64,000 nucleotides of DNA from Ilex aquifolium (Eukaryota > Streptophyta > Magnoliopsida > Aquifoliales > Aquifoliaceae): the NCBI GenBank assembly GCA_951799425.1, contig OX637409.1, positions 14,888,960 through 14,952,959 of the forward strand, written 5' to 3'. Each line of letters starts with the position of its first letter. Within the stretch, counting starts at the first letter, position 1. The translations under genes and the position numbers were made by a program. Positions 45,461 through 57,682 of this stretch are shown in pieces. Under the pieces are notes generated by a model that was given only the letters and a program-made list of their open reading frames with translations, had not been told where the DNA came from and ran no database searches.

Positions 45461-46071
45461 GGGAATGGGCTTAAAGCCTATTACTTAACCAAGAGTCACC
45501 ATAATGGCAACCCAATTTAGTTGACTGGAGATCCCAAGATCTAATTTTAAAGTGACAACCAAATTATGTGTAACTCATTAAGCACTGAGGAGATTTTCTA
45601 AACTCATTCCCATTCCTATGATGAGACAGTGCACATCTGCCGTGAGAACTAGGATAAATTATGCTTTTAATGATATTCTGTGACTTGGAAATGTCCAAGT
45701 GGGGTATAGCAGGATACTCTTAACCAGAAATCACCTATGTGAGTAAAGCAGGGGTCGCTTCTATGAGAATCGTAGGCTGATTACTCTAAAATTACTCATG
45801 AAACAAAGTGGTGTTCAAGGCCAAAATGAACACAAACGTGAGAATCAACTGTGTCTGAAGGGTTACTGTGTGAATTCTATTGTCTTGGTTTACATAAACG
45901 GCTGACAGTTCAAAGACATCATGTCCACTGGATAGCCAAGTAAATCCGATTGTTTGCCACTACTGAAAGTTCAAGGCCACTGACTACTTATCCAGATGCA
46001 ATAACCTTTCACCTGTACTTGAACCAGTGTCTTCATTATCATACATTGAATTTTCATTCATGTGGGGGATT

Positions 46072-46992
46072 TTTTTTAAATAATGGTATATTTATTTAAA
46101 AAAATCATTAAGTGTTGAATGAAAAATTGTTAAAGTCTTTGTGACTTTTGGGAGCAATTGAAAAGGTTGTTAAAGCCTTTGTGACTTTTGGGAGCAATTG
46201 AAAAGGTGTGAAGTGAATATGACATGAAAGGCTACTACTTCAAAATTGGTGACTTTTGGTTAAAGACATCAATCCAAATAGTTACATCTTTTCATAAAGT
46301 CACCATTAACACATTTTGGTTAAAAGACACTATTACATATAGTCACAATTTTTCATAAAGTCATCATTGATATCTCTTGGATTAAAAGGTACCATTTCAA
46401 ATGGTTGTACCTTTTCATAAGTCACCATTGATACCCTTTGGATTAAAATGTACCATTACATATAGTTACACCATTTATAAAAAGCCACTAGCGAGTTTAT
46501 AAATAGGTGATTCATTGCACTCCCAAAACATACCATTGAACAATTATAGAATTGTTCTCTCATTCTAGTTCTCTCAATTATCCAAAATACTGAATTAAGT
46601 ATTCAGTCTTTCTTCTCTCTCTCTGTGTGCATATTGCTGCATTATTATTTCAAGTTCGGTTCAAGTATAAACACAGAATTGTGTTTGTTGGAGTCTTGGA
46701 GATTGAAGTGTTGCATCTTCAAGAACGAAATTCGTTCTATCTTGGGAGGCAGTTGCTTATCAACCTTAAGCACCGAGAGGGAGCAAATCTGTCTTAAGAA
46801 GACTGTGATTATACAGGGCTAGAATTATTGTTTTTATTATTGGATTTCTGGTTTTATGGATTTTACTATTCGTGTTGTTATGCGTCAATGTAAGTGCACT
46901 GGTTTTGATTTCTATACATTCTGTTTAGATTAGTGAATAAGTTAGATTTGATACAGTTTAATATAATCTAATTATATACACATTTTTCGACA
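46072..46992 (+). repeat. Copia 3' LTR (921 bp)
   Basis: Preceded by a TGTGGGGGAT polypurine tract. Its first six bases are changed (T-rich instead of TGTTGG), but AAATAATGGTATATTTATTT onward matches the 5' LTR to TTTTTCGACA. It is uninterrupted, so it shows the structure the 5' LTR had before element 1 inserted. Confidence 0.85.
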
Positions 46993-47704
46993 ACAATGAT
47001 CTGGTTCCTTTATCCAATGGGTTTTGAAGCTTTGTCTTGTGAAGATTATAGCTTTAGATTCTGTTTTGTAACATGCATGTTTGTTAAAAGATTCAAAGTG
47101 TTGGGCTGTGTTTTGTAACGGCATTGTGTCCTTTCTTCAACTCAAGTTGACTTGTGCTACTTAACAAAAGCCCTTTTTTTTATATAAGGGATTTCCATGC
47201 TTTTCAGAACATGCAAATCTCTATCTTTCTATAGTAAAAGCCCTGTTTTATTAACTCAATATTTTTTTTAAAAAAAGGAGATGGTGTAACTCGTTGGATT
47301 TGCTAAGTGAACCATACTTCGGATATTGCTCGGAGCAAGGCCGGTTGTTGGATTAAGACTAAAAATTCGACCATTCCTTATCAAAGGCCTAGCAAGAGAT
47401 GTCACTATGTACCTCGACCTCAGGATGAACTCCGGTGTTGAGGTTAATGAGATTTAAAAGGAAAAATCAATAATAGAGCAAGAACATCATGACCAAATTG
47501 TAAAACTAGTAGCTCTTTCTGATTTGCATTTAGAGGATGCCTTCAGATATTGATGGAAGAACAATTCTTCTTGCAATAAATCAGGGCACGCTCTAAGGAT
47601 GGGCAAGTAACATGGCTTCCCCATGGCCCTAATAAAATTTTACCAATTTACTAAAACAAATATAAGAAGAAAAAAACCAACAAATATTTTATAATGATGT
47701 TTAA
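46993..47704. other. Spacer between copia and Tat element B
   Basis: Unique-looking, moderately AT-rich sequence with no recognised gene. It ends TTTAA, the left half of the Tat target duplication. Confidence 0.5.
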
Positions 47705-48284
47705 TGAAGGGGCATAAAATTATGCCACGTAGATAGGCAGATGAAATAGACACGTAGTCATGAAAGGATAGGTCACGTGGATGAAAATATCAGCAGTCTG
47801 AAGCAAACCGAACCGAGTTGTAACAGCTCGGTTCATGCTATCGAATAGGAGTGCACAACACGACTTGAAGTCGTGACACAAACCGAACAGTGGGATACTT
47901 GCCTATAATCAAGGCATTTAGGTGTAACAGCTATGCGGAATCAATGACTCAGAAGAGCTGTGATTGAGGGAGCGTTAGAAAGATTTCTGTAACTCCCAAC
48001 AAACAATCTCGAAGGAAGGGAGATGTGTCATCTCCCACAACAGTAAAGGGAATCCTTGAAGCAAAGTGAAGTCTATATAAAATAGTGAGGATGCATGGAA
48101 AGAGGTACGTTGAATTCTTTTATATACACTTTTCCATATAAACAGTTACTGACTTAAGTATCGGAGTGCCTTCGATCGAAGCACTTCGATCCTAGGCAAT
48201 TTGTTCCTTTTTGGAGGGGGCACTTTCAAAGAGGGACAATCCTTTCGTAAAGCTTAGGAGGTACGGTGGTTTTATCGTCTTACA
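47705..48284 (+). repeat. Tat B 5' LTR (580 bp)
   Basis: TGAAGGGGCATAAAATTATG to TCGTCTTACA, TATA-like TATATAA at 48074-48080. The next bases TTTGGTGCTTTCTGTGGG probably act as the primer binding site; I could not assign the tRNA. Confidence 0.9.
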
Positions 48285-48325
48285 TTTGGTGCTTTCTGTG
48301 GGAATCACTTCCCAAACAAAAAGTC

Positions 48326-49830
48326 ATGGCAAAGTTGAAGAGCGCAATTGGATCGCCAGTAGAATCCGATGCGCAGCAAGAAGACTCAGATCCGAACTAT
48401 TGTGTGTCGTTCCCCTCGGATAGTGACATCAGAGTGGACATTTACGAGAGTTAGGATGAACAACATGAGGATAGGATTTCCTCAGCTAGTTTTAAGTCAG
48501 ACGATGATGAAAATCGAGGTGATGTTCCCTAGGGAGAGTCCCTATGTGCCAAGGGGGATAATCCCACCCTGACGAGATTGGTTCAATCTCTGCAAGATTG
48601 TATAGATGTGCATGACTAGATGTTCAAAAAGTCATACACAAGAGAGAAGGCCTTAAAACATGAGAACGAAGAGCAAAGGCAAAAGCTCAGGAAGGTCAGT
48701 GAAAGAGAAGACGCCGGTGAAGACATTCTATACACCTAAAGGCGACAACAAAGGACATCGTACTGTTGGAGGCAGAGAAGTGGTGAAGACTCGCTAGAAG
48801 CTGGACAACAAAGAAAGTCACACTGAACCCAGAACTAGGAGGAGGAGTGGAAGCGCTTCATCACCGAGGAACTCGATTGTCGGTTGAAGAGGTCAGAGCA
48901 AAAATCAGCAAGAGACCTGGCGCGAAGAACCACTTGGAAATACGTCGATGGAACGGAGGTCTCTCCATTTACCAGATGGATAGAATGAGCAAGGATACCA
49001 AGCAAGTTCGTCGTCCCAAACTTCAAATTATATGATGGAAAGACGGATCCCACCGCCTACATTCGTCATTACAAACAGTTAATGAAGGTGCACAGGAAGA
49101 ATGAGCCCTTACTGTGTACTGTATTCCCCAGCAGCCTTGGGAAATCAGCCATGAAATGGTTCGACGGACTCGCTAGGGACTCGGTGGATAACTGGGGCTA
49201 GCTAGCCGAGCAATTTACTGCCCGGTTTATAGCTAACAGTCGGTAGCCTAAGGATGTAGGGACGCTGCTAACACTGAAGAAGAGAAATGGAGAGACGCTA
49301 TGAGAATATGCACACCGATATTGGGAGACAATGAATGAGGTGGAAGCATGCAACCCCGAAATTGCGGTAGCATCCTTCAAGATTGGATTACCAAAAAAGA
49401 ACTTGCTGTAACAGTCACTCACAAGAAGACCGACGACGAATATGGAGGAACTCATGGCCAGGGTCAAAAAGTACACCAAGGTTGATGATGACCTTGGGAG
49501 GGACATATGTAGAGAGCAAGTCAGGAAAAAGTAGCTCGACAGGGATTAGTCGAGCCAGCAAACTCGAGAAGGAGCGAAATATAAGGAGAAAGAGGGGTTT
49601 CCTTCAAAATCCCCATACATGGGGGTCAGCATGGTGTTCAAGGAGCCAATTTATAGAATCCTTTCCCAGATTAAGGGAAAACCTTTTTCAAATGGCCGAA
49701 CAAGCTAGGAGGGGATCCAGCCAAGAGAAAACCGAACTTTAGGTGCTCCTATCACCGAGATATGGGTCACATGATCGAAAATTTTCCTTATTTAAAGCAG
49801 CACTTAGAAGAATTGGACTAAGATGGACAC
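48326..49830 (+). pseudogene. Tat B gag
   Basis: Begins MAKLKSAIGSPVESDAQQED. Across several frames it shows the gag core: FKLYDGKTDPTAYIRHYKQL, KSAMKWFDGLARDSVDNW, EQFTARFIANSR and a knuckle-like CSYHRDMGHMIENF near 49750. Stops occur at least at 48452, 49198, 49243 and 49300. Confidence 0.8.
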
Positions 49831-50050
49831 CTTTCATAATTCGTAGAGGATAGGGGCAAGAATAGCAACAATGGCGTTGCAAACATCCCCCATGATCAGC
49901 CAACTCCCGCTGGCGTTATTGACGTGATACATGCAGCCACGAACCCACACATGGCAACAAATAATTTGGTTAGGGCATATATCAAACTGGCGGCCCAAGC
50001 CCGAGAAGTTTTTCAGCAAGGGATAAGCCCTGGGACCCGGGAGCAAAAGG

Positions 50051-50596
50051 TTGAAGATGGATGAAGCAACCGAAAAAATTAGTTTTTCCAAGCAGAACTT
50101 AATAGGGGTGCACCACCCGCATAATGATGCACTCGTGCTTACCATCTGTATAGCAAATTTTGATGTTAGAAGGGTGCTGATCGACCAGGGGAGTTCCTCT
50201 GAAATCATGTATTTTGGTCTATTCAAGAAGCTAGGACTCAAGGAAGAAGACCTAAAAGTAGCAAACACGCCCGTAGTGGGATTTAGTGGGAAGATGGTTC
50301 TCCCGAAAGGGAAAATCACTCTTCCTGTCCATATAGGACCAATTGGGACGATGATTGAGTTTTTGGTCATGGATGCAGAATCAGCCTACAAAGTCATCAT
50401 GGGGCGAACCTGGTTACATGAGATGAAAGTGGTCCCCTTAACTTACCATCAAGTGCTTAGATTCCCAACAACTGACGGGATAGTCGACGTCCGAGGGGAC
50501 CAAGTCAGTTCCCACACTTGTCTCCTTGCCTCGGTTAAGGGAAAAGGGAGTGCCAAAGTGCACAAAGGAGTTACAACTCAAGAAACCAGAATGTAG
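50051..50596 (+). pseudogene. Tat B protease region
   Basis: Open 181-codon stretch with NFDVRRVLIDQGSSSEIMYF, the aspartic protease site of the Tat lineage (D-x-G-S-S), then MDAESAYKVIMGRTWLHEMK. It lies between gag and RT. Confidence 0.82.
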
Positions 50597-50749
50597 CAAT
50601 TAAAGGGCAGATGGTCGACCGCATAAGACCAGAGCATCGAGCTGACTAAGCGCACCGTCGAAGACCTAGCTAAGGAACGCGTAGATCAAACCGCCAAAAG
50701 GTATTTCTTGCTAGGGACTTCATTAACCACAGAGGAACATGAAAGGTTG

Positions 50750-51928
50750 GTCTTGCTTCTTCGGCAGTATATTGACGTGTTCGTCTGGTCGACGCGCGAG
50801 ATACCGGGAGTACCTCCCTAGGTCGTCTGCCATCACCTTAATATTGACCCAAGCTTCAAACCTGTAAAGCAAAAACAAAGGAGGTCGGCGCTACAGTATA
50901 GGGAAACAATGAAAGAGGAGGTGGCAAGATTTGTTGGAAGCACGAACCATCAAAGAAGTTCAGTATCTAACTTGGTTGTCAAATACAGTGGTGGTGAAGA
51001 AGAAAATGGAAAAATTGAGGGTGTGTGTGGACTTTATCGATCTAAATAAGGCATGCCCTAAGGACAGTTTCCCACTACCCAAGATTGATCAGCTGGTCGA
51101 TGCAACCGCAGGACAAGAACGGATGAGCTTCCTTGATGCATATAGATGATACCACCAGATTCCCCTGGCCGAGCAAGACCAGGAGAAAACGTCATTCATA
51201 ACCTCAGAGAGTATTTATTGTTATAGGGTAATGTCGTTCGGTCTAAAGAATGATGGGGCTGCGTACCAAAGATTGGTTACAAAGATGTTCTCCAATATGC
51301 TTGGTGATACTATGGAGGTCTACATTGATGATATGGTGGTGAAGAGCCGAAAAGCCCTTGACCATATTGCCGACTTGAGAAGAACTTTCGGCGTCCTACG
51401 CAAATTTGGAATGAAGCTGAACGCTTCAAAATGCGCATTCGGGGTCGGGTCTGGGAAATTTTTGGGCTTCTTAGTTACCCACCGTGGAATCGAGGCAAAT
51501 CCAGATCAAGTCGTGGCTTTGACTCAGTTGCAACAACCGAAATCTATTAAAGAGGTGCAAAGGCAAACAGGGATGGTGGCACCATTGGGTAGGTTTATAT
51601 CCCGAGCTTCTGATAGATGCCGACCATTTTTTCAGGCAATTAAGAGAAAAGGCGAGCAAATATGGGATCAAGAGTGTGAAGAGGCCTTTAATGATTTGAA
51701 GGCCTACTTGGCTTCTTCACCCCTTTTAACCACACCATCGCCAGGAGAACGGTTGTTATTATATCTAGCAGTGTCCTACCACGTGGTCAATGGAGCTCTG
51801 TTGAAAAATTCACCAAAGGGCTTGAACCCGATCTACTATGTTAGCAAAATGCTCCTTGATGCTGAGTCGAGATACTTGCCATTGGAAAAGCTCACTCTTG
51901 CACTTGTCAATGCAGCTCGAAAATTGTG
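50750..51928 (+). pseudogene. Tat B reverse transcriptase and first RNase H
   Basis: CVDFIDLNKACPKDSFPLPK (about 51015-51080), a TGA at 51147-51149, VMSFGLKNDGAAYQRLVTKM, catalytic YIDD at 51321-51332, KLNASKCAFGVGSGKFLGFL, then RNase H start RLLLYLAVSYHVVNGALL and YYVSKMLLDAESRYLPLEK. Wording is typical of Tat RT. Confidence 0.87.
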
Positions 51929-52660
51929 ACATTATTTCCATGCCCATACCATAGTGGTGCTCACAGACCAGTCACTCAAAGCTTTGTTCAGAAAGGCCAA
52001 CTTATCTGGGACAGTATTCAAATGGGCCATTAAGCTGGGAGAATATGACATCCTCTTCGAGCCACGAACTACGATAAAAGGGGCAGGTGGTAGCTGAGTT
52101 CATCGCCGAGTTCTCAACCACAGATCGGCAAGTTGAAATACAACCCCCGCACCAAAGTGACACGCCAGATACAAAGCAAGGATGGAGCCTATTCGTCGAT
52201 GGCGTGTCAAACTGCAAAGGAACATGAGTGGGTATCATACTTGAAAGCTCGAAACGGGACGTGCTTGAGAAAGCGGTAAGACTCAGCTTTTAGGCCTCAA
52301 ACAATGAGGCAGAGTATGAAGCTCTGTTAGCCGGAGTAAAGTAGGCAGCCAACTTGAATGTCACAAAGCTTAAAATCTTCTCCAACTCGCAGCTCGTAGT
52401 AAATCAGATTCTAGGGGAGTGCTCAGCGAATGATGAAAGAATGATCTTGTATTACGAGCTAACAAAAAAAGAGCTCGATTGAATCCCTGAGTATTCCATC
52501 AGTCAAGTTGGTCACTCAAAGAATGCACATGCGGACGCACTAACATCCCTAGCCTCGACAGTAAATGAGGTAGGAGAAAGAACCGTCACGGTAGATTATC
52601 AAGCCGAGCCAAGCATTCGCTGCCAGAAACCGAGGTGGTATACGCGAACAAGGTCAGGTC
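51929..52660 (+). pseudogene. Tat B RNase H end and second RNase H
   Basis: Continues the first RNase H (TDQSLKALFRKANLSG, about 51965) and then the second, archaeal-type RNase H: GWSLFVDGVSNCKGT near 52182, ASNNEAEYEALLAG near 52300, NSQLVVNQILGECSANDERM near 52385, KNAHADALTSLAS near 52520. Several stops. Confidence 0.82.
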
Positions 52661-52667
52661 GAGCTAG

Positions 52668-53879
52668 ATGGATGGAATCATTGGATATCTCAAAGGAGGA
52701 GATCTGCTTGAAAATAAGGAGGCATTCAAAATTCAGCTCAAATCGGCAAGGTTCTGGTTATCCCCAAATCAGGAGCTCTACCAACGGTTGTATTCTGGAC
52801 TGTACTTTAGGTGCGTACATCCCGACCTAGTCCAGGACTTACTGTTCAAAATCCATGAAGGGAGCTATGGCGCACACACAGGAGGACGATCGTTTGCACA
52901 CATAGCGTTGTCTCAAGGATATTGGTGGCCGTATATGCAAAAAGACGCCCATCAATTTGTTAAGTGGTGTGAAAAGTGCAAGTTATTCTCCCCAGTTCCT
53001 AGACAGCCCGCAGGAGATTTGATCCCATTAACGATCCCTTGGCCTTTCACTCAGTGGGGACTTGACATAATTGGCCCATTACCTCGGGCACTGAGAAATA
53101 AGCGATTTTTGCTACTGGCAACCGATTACTTTACGAAATGGGTAGAAGCAAAACCTTTGGCCAATATAAGAGACACGAATATCAAAAAATTTGTACGGAA
53201 GAATATTATCACACGGTTCGGCATACCAGCAGTTCTTATATCTGACAATGAGACTCAGTTTAAGAGAGGTCCCTTCAAAGCTTTTTATCTGCAGTATGGA
53301 ATTCAGAATCGATATTCCGCCCCTACTTATCCACAGAGTAACACGTAGGTAGAGATATCGAATAAAATAATTCTTGATGGAATCAAGAAAATGTTAGAAA
53401 AGGCGAAAGACAAATTGGTAGAAGAATTGCCCAGCGTATTGTGGACGTACCGAACCACACCCCGACGTGCAACGGAGGAGACTCCATTTGCACTCGTTTA
53501 TGGCATAGAGGTTGTGATACCCTTGGAAATTGGATTGCCAATACTCAGAATCAATTTAGCAATGAATGACAACAATAGCTTCATCATCAGTCGAGAGCTT
53601 GATTTTCTTGATGAGAAGAGAGAGGCGGCAGCAGTGCGGACAGCTGCATATCATCAACAAAAAAGCTCGGTCTTACAACAAGAGGGTAGGCCCCTGAGTA
53701 TTTGTTCTCGGGGACCTAGTTCTCAGACGTGTCAAGGGAGCTACCAAGGATCCGACCCACGAAAAGCTGGGTGCCAACTGGGAAGGACCCTCCAAAGTAA
53801 CTCGAGTCATAGGAAACGGATCTTACGAACTCGAGACTATAGAACAAAGGCAAGTACCTCGGCCTTGGAATATAGCTAA
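52668..53879 (+). pseudogene. Tat B integrase
   Basis: Zinc finger (IHEGSYGAHTGGRSFAHIAL, CEKCKLFSPVPRQPAG), core WGLDIIGPLPRALRNKRFLL, LISDNETQFKRGPFKAFYLQ and PQSN, then a TAG at 53346-53348 and LPSVLWTYRTTPRRATEETP. Copy A retains the same parts only up to the LPSVL region. Confidence 0.86.
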
Positions 53880-54322
53880 TCTACGAAAGTTCTATTTTTG
53901 AAGTACCTTCACAAATAAGAACTCCGAAGTACCTTCGGAAAATAGGGGTGCCCCCTATTGCTCCGTAAAAAAAATGCCTGTGTTAGGAATGTTCCTCTTA
54001 TGTAAAGCATTTGTTTTATAATAAGATTATATGTTTAAACTTTTGTCAATTGCCATTGTTTATAAAACCCATCCTACTGCCAAGGAAGGGAGGCAAAAAT
54101 CCTGATAGAGGTATAAGCCTAAATCAAGTGTAGCCACCTGATCAGATCTAGGCCCATGGTTAGGCATGACGATGTAAACCAAACGGCTAATGATCTGAAT
54201 CCGATTAGATCGACAGGTCGGTGTGCACGCAGAAACTCTTTTTGAGGAGAGGTCTAGGGGGCCCAGGTCTCTTCAAGAAAAACTTACACAGAAAATTCCG
54301 TAAGTGTTTGGATACCCCACCA

Positions 54323-54610
54323 GAAGTGCTTGGGACCAAGCTCTTTGAAGAAGGGCTGAACAGAGGCCAAAACTTCTTAGAGCAAAAAATGAATTTTTTT
54401 CTAAGTAAAAGTCCCTAGAAGAAGTGCTTGGGACCTAGCTCTTTGAAGAAGGGCCGAACTTAGGCCAAAACTTCTTAGATCAAAAAATGAGATTTTTTCT
54501 AAGTAAAGTCCCTAGCAGAAATGCTTGGGACCTACCTCTTTGAATAAGGGCCGAAATTAAAATTTGAAGGGATAAATAGGTCTCTGGCTAAAAGATCAAA
54601 TCATTTACAA
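54323..54610. repeat. 98-bp tandem repeat, about 2.7 units
   Basis: GAAGTGCT recurs at 54323 and 54421, and as GAAATGCT at 54518, a period of 97-98 bp. Units share GGGACC.AGCTCTTTGAAGAA and CCAAAACTTCTTAGA.CAAAA. It lies between integrase and the antisense gene. Confidence 0.9.
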
Positions 54611-54721
54611 ACTTAGGCCAAATACAAAAAGGTGAATTAAAGAGTTCTTTCATAGATGCCAAAAGGAGAATACAATGTTTTTTTACATGAAAATATAAAA
54701 GGTGATGTTTTCAGGAAGAAG

Positions 54722-56841
54722 GAGGAGGTCCAGAGGAGCTAGGCATGGAATGGAGCAAGAAAAGCTTAGAAGTAGGAGGCACATCGGAAGCTTTTAGAGC
54801 AGCAACCCAACCCTTTGAAAAATATGCGCCCTCCAGTGAAGGAATTTGCAAGGCTAGGTCATTTTCTGTCTTTTCATCCCTTGTTCGAAAGCAGCATCTT
54901 CAAGTTCCTTGGCTTCAACCTTGAACTTTTCAAATTCCTCCAATAGCGTAGAATGTTCAAGCTGAGTCTGGGAGAGCTCTACATTGAGTGAATTCTCTGA
55001 AGCCTTCAACTCCTTCACCTCTACTGCAAGCTTTTTGTTCTCATCTTTCAGGCTGAGCATTTAAGCCTGAAGAACAAGTATTTCTTCACAAAGCTTGGAA
55101 TATTCTTCATCAACAGATTCCTTCTTCGCCAGAGCGGACATACGCTCATGAATCGCCTCTTTCATGACCCTATCCTTTATGGCAATCCTCGCCCCAACCT
55201 CGTATACTTTTTGAAGACCCTTGTAAAAAAAGGGGGGGGGAGAAATGAATAAAAAATGCAAGTCACTTTTCCAAGTATAAAAGAAAGAAGATTAAGGCAA
55301 ATACCAGAACCATCTGCTGAATGGCTTGCCAAGTAATCTCATCATCTGACTCCGCCTCATTCGCAGCAAGGTCACGAGGCAGGATCACACCCTTGGCAAT
55401 CCCGACTGCAACATTCATGTCCTCGGCAGCCGAGTCCCGAATGCTGATTTCTTTGCCCTTCGCTTTCAGGATAGGACGAAAGGCAGAGATCGGCCATTCA
55501 GTCATAGAGGGGGATTCTGTCATTCTTCTCTTCTTTGCCAAATGTTCCTTGGGCTCTGTATTTGCTAACCAAGTTGGCGAAGAGAAAACCAAAGGAATAG
55601 CAAGAACCATATCAGAAAAAGGCTCAGGAGGGGGAACCAAAGCCTTGAAAGTGGTTTGTATCACCAACGAGCGCGTAGATCAACTGGCTTGGGGTTGTTC
55701 TAGCTTAACCAAGGTCCTCGATTCTAGACTTGGGAATGCAGCTGCGTTAAATACTCGGTAGGGAGAGCTTTGCCGCCTTTGTGGTCCTACCCGGCTCTAA
55801 TCCAGATTAGTCAGGGCCCGTTGTGGTTACCAGACACCGGATGGTTTTCACCAAAGAAAGTGGCTTGTATCTCGGTAGGTGTAGGGGCATCATCCAAAGG
55901 AAGCATTTGATTAACTTTTGGGGTAGGTAAAGGGGGTGCATCATCGGGAATGTGAACAATTGAAGGGGTAGGTTCGGAGGGGCTCACTTGAAGAAAGAAA
56001 ACTTAGAAAATTCTTCACCGATATGTTCCTTCTAGATGAAGGGAGGATAGATTTTGGTCAAGAACGTGGGGTAGCAACATGCTGGGCTTGCAGCGCATCT
56101 CGGTCTTCGACGAGCACGGCATTGGCTCGATCAGGAATGACAATAAACGAGTGATATGTAGGAGTGCATCCAAGAAGGACATGGGCAGCTCGACAGAGTA
56201 GACTCTCGTTTAAAGACCACACTTTTCTCAGGTCATCCATTCTCACAGAGCACTCTGACAATCTCCCCTAGGTACAAAAGAGCAAGAAAGATTAAAAAAA
56301 AATGCTAGTCCATAAGCCAAAAGAGGACTATGATCATATACCTGGTATGCCTTCTTCGTATGGGCACGGGTAAGAAGGGGTATCTCCCATCTTGTATTCC
56401 CAGTTACCAGAAACGAAAATGATATCGTTTTTATGGCCCTTGTTTGAATCAGGGAGATGAGTTACAAGGTACCGGTCTTTCCTCCTCTCTGCCAAGTAGT
56501 AACTATCGTCGGTTGTCTTGAGAATGTAGCAGAACAGGATCTCCCAGATACCTAGGTTTACGTTCAGAAGGTCATTCAAGGTAGCAACGCCCATGACTAT
56601 TCTGAAAAAGTTGGGGCAACATTGGATAGGTCACACCTTCATAGCTGAAAGCACCCATAGCAGTAGTGGGTGCAAAGGAAATCTCACCCCACCTTTAGTG
56701 ATCACTCTTGTGTAAATAGGAATCAACCCCTAGTGCCAACCAATGGCTCATCAGTACCAGCTACTCGAATATGGACGTCGTCGAGAATTTTGTACTTGGC
56801 TTTGAAAGCTGGAATACCTTCTTTTGTAAGAGGAGCCATTT
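54722..56841 (-). pseudogene. Antisense spliced gene of the Tat element (copy B)
   Basis: Homologous to 2587-4732. Exon 1 from ATG at 56841 (MAPLTKEGIPAF) to 56342; intron 56341-56268 (74 bp, CAG|GTATAT..CCTAG); exon 2 56267-55305; intron 55304-55220 (85 bp, CTG|GTATTT..ACAAG); exon 3 55219 to about 54722 with the coiled coil. Exon 1 has a TGA after EPLVGTRG from a one-base loss. Exon 2 keeps LLGCTPTYHSFIVIPDRANA in frame where copy A is shifted. Exon 3 shifts frame near 54885 (EQGMKRQKMT). Role unknown. Confidence 0.7.
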
Positions 56842-57104
56842 GGGAGAAGAGGAGCAAATGAGCGAGAAAACGAGAATGCAAGAAAAAGTTAGAATTTTTT
56901 AGGAGAAGTGGGAATAAGAGAATCATCTTACACTCCCTTTTAAAGAAGATGAGCAAGAGCCAGGGAAGTCAAGGGACAGATATTTAATGCAAAGAGACAA
57001 GGCAAAGTACACTACATGTCTCGAGAACCCAGGCAATGATGAATCTGGGGATATGAAACGACTGTCAGATGAATGACGGCTGACATGCGTTTCCTGGGGG
57101 CAAG

Positions 57105-57682
57105 TGAAGGGGCATAAAATTATGCCACGTGGATAGGCAGGTGAAATAAGCACGTGGTCATGAAGGGACATGTCACGTGGATGAAAATATAAGTAGTCTG
57201 AAGCAAACCGAACCGAGTTGTAACAGCTCGGTTCATGCTAACAAGCAGGAGTGCACAGCACGACTTGAAGTCGTGGCACAAACCAAACAACGGGATACTC
57301 GCCTATAATCAAGGCATTTAGGTGTAACAGCTAGGCGGAGTCAATAACTCAGAAGAGCTGTGATTGAGGGAGCGTTAGAGAGATTTCTATAACTCTCAAC
57401 AAACAATCCCGAAGGAATGGAGATGTGTCATCTCTCACAACAGTAAAAGGAATCCTTGAAGCAAAGTAAAGTCTATATAAAGCAGTGAGGATGCATGGCA
57501 AGAGGTACATTGAATCCTTTTATATACACTTTTTCATATACAGTTACTAACTTAAGCATCAGAGTGTTTTCGATTGAAACACTTCGATCCTAGGCAGTTT
57601 ATTTCTTTTTGCCGGGAGCACTTTCAAGGAGGGACAATCCTTTCATAAAGTTTAGGAGGTACAGTGGTTTTATCCTCTTACA
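57105..57682 (+). repeat. Tat B 3' LTR (578 bp)
   Basis: TGAAGGGGCATAAAATTATG to TCCTCTTACA, preceded by GGGGGCAAG (polypurine tract) and followed by TTTAA. Confidence 0.9.

Larger units (their letters stand above)
20936..46992 (+). mobile_element. Ty1/copia element hosting two nested Ty3/gypsy insertions
   Basis: Without the insertions the copia element is about 6.6 kb: 5' LTR in two pieces (20936-21848 and 31799-31851), internal region (31852-32308 then 41834-46071) and 3' LTR (46072-46992). The left flank ACAAC (20931-20935) and right flank ACAAT (46993-46997) are an imperfect 5-bp target duplication. Gag, protease, integrase, RT and RNase H come in copia order on the plus strand, but with stops and frameshifts. 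No standard initiator-tRNA binding site was recognised after the 5' LTR. Confidence 0.85.
47705..57682 (+). mobile_element. Ty3/gypsy Tat-lineage element, copy B, full length
   Basis: 9978 bp with LTRs of 580 and 578 bp and a perfect target duplication TTTAA (47700-47704, 57683-57687). Order: gag, protease, RT, RNase H, second (archaeal-type) RNase H, integrase, 98-bp tandem repeats, antisense spliced gene, 3' LTR. A second RNase H, antisense frame and tandem repeats before the 3' LTR are traits of the Tat/Retand group. All frames carry stops. Confidence 0.92.
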
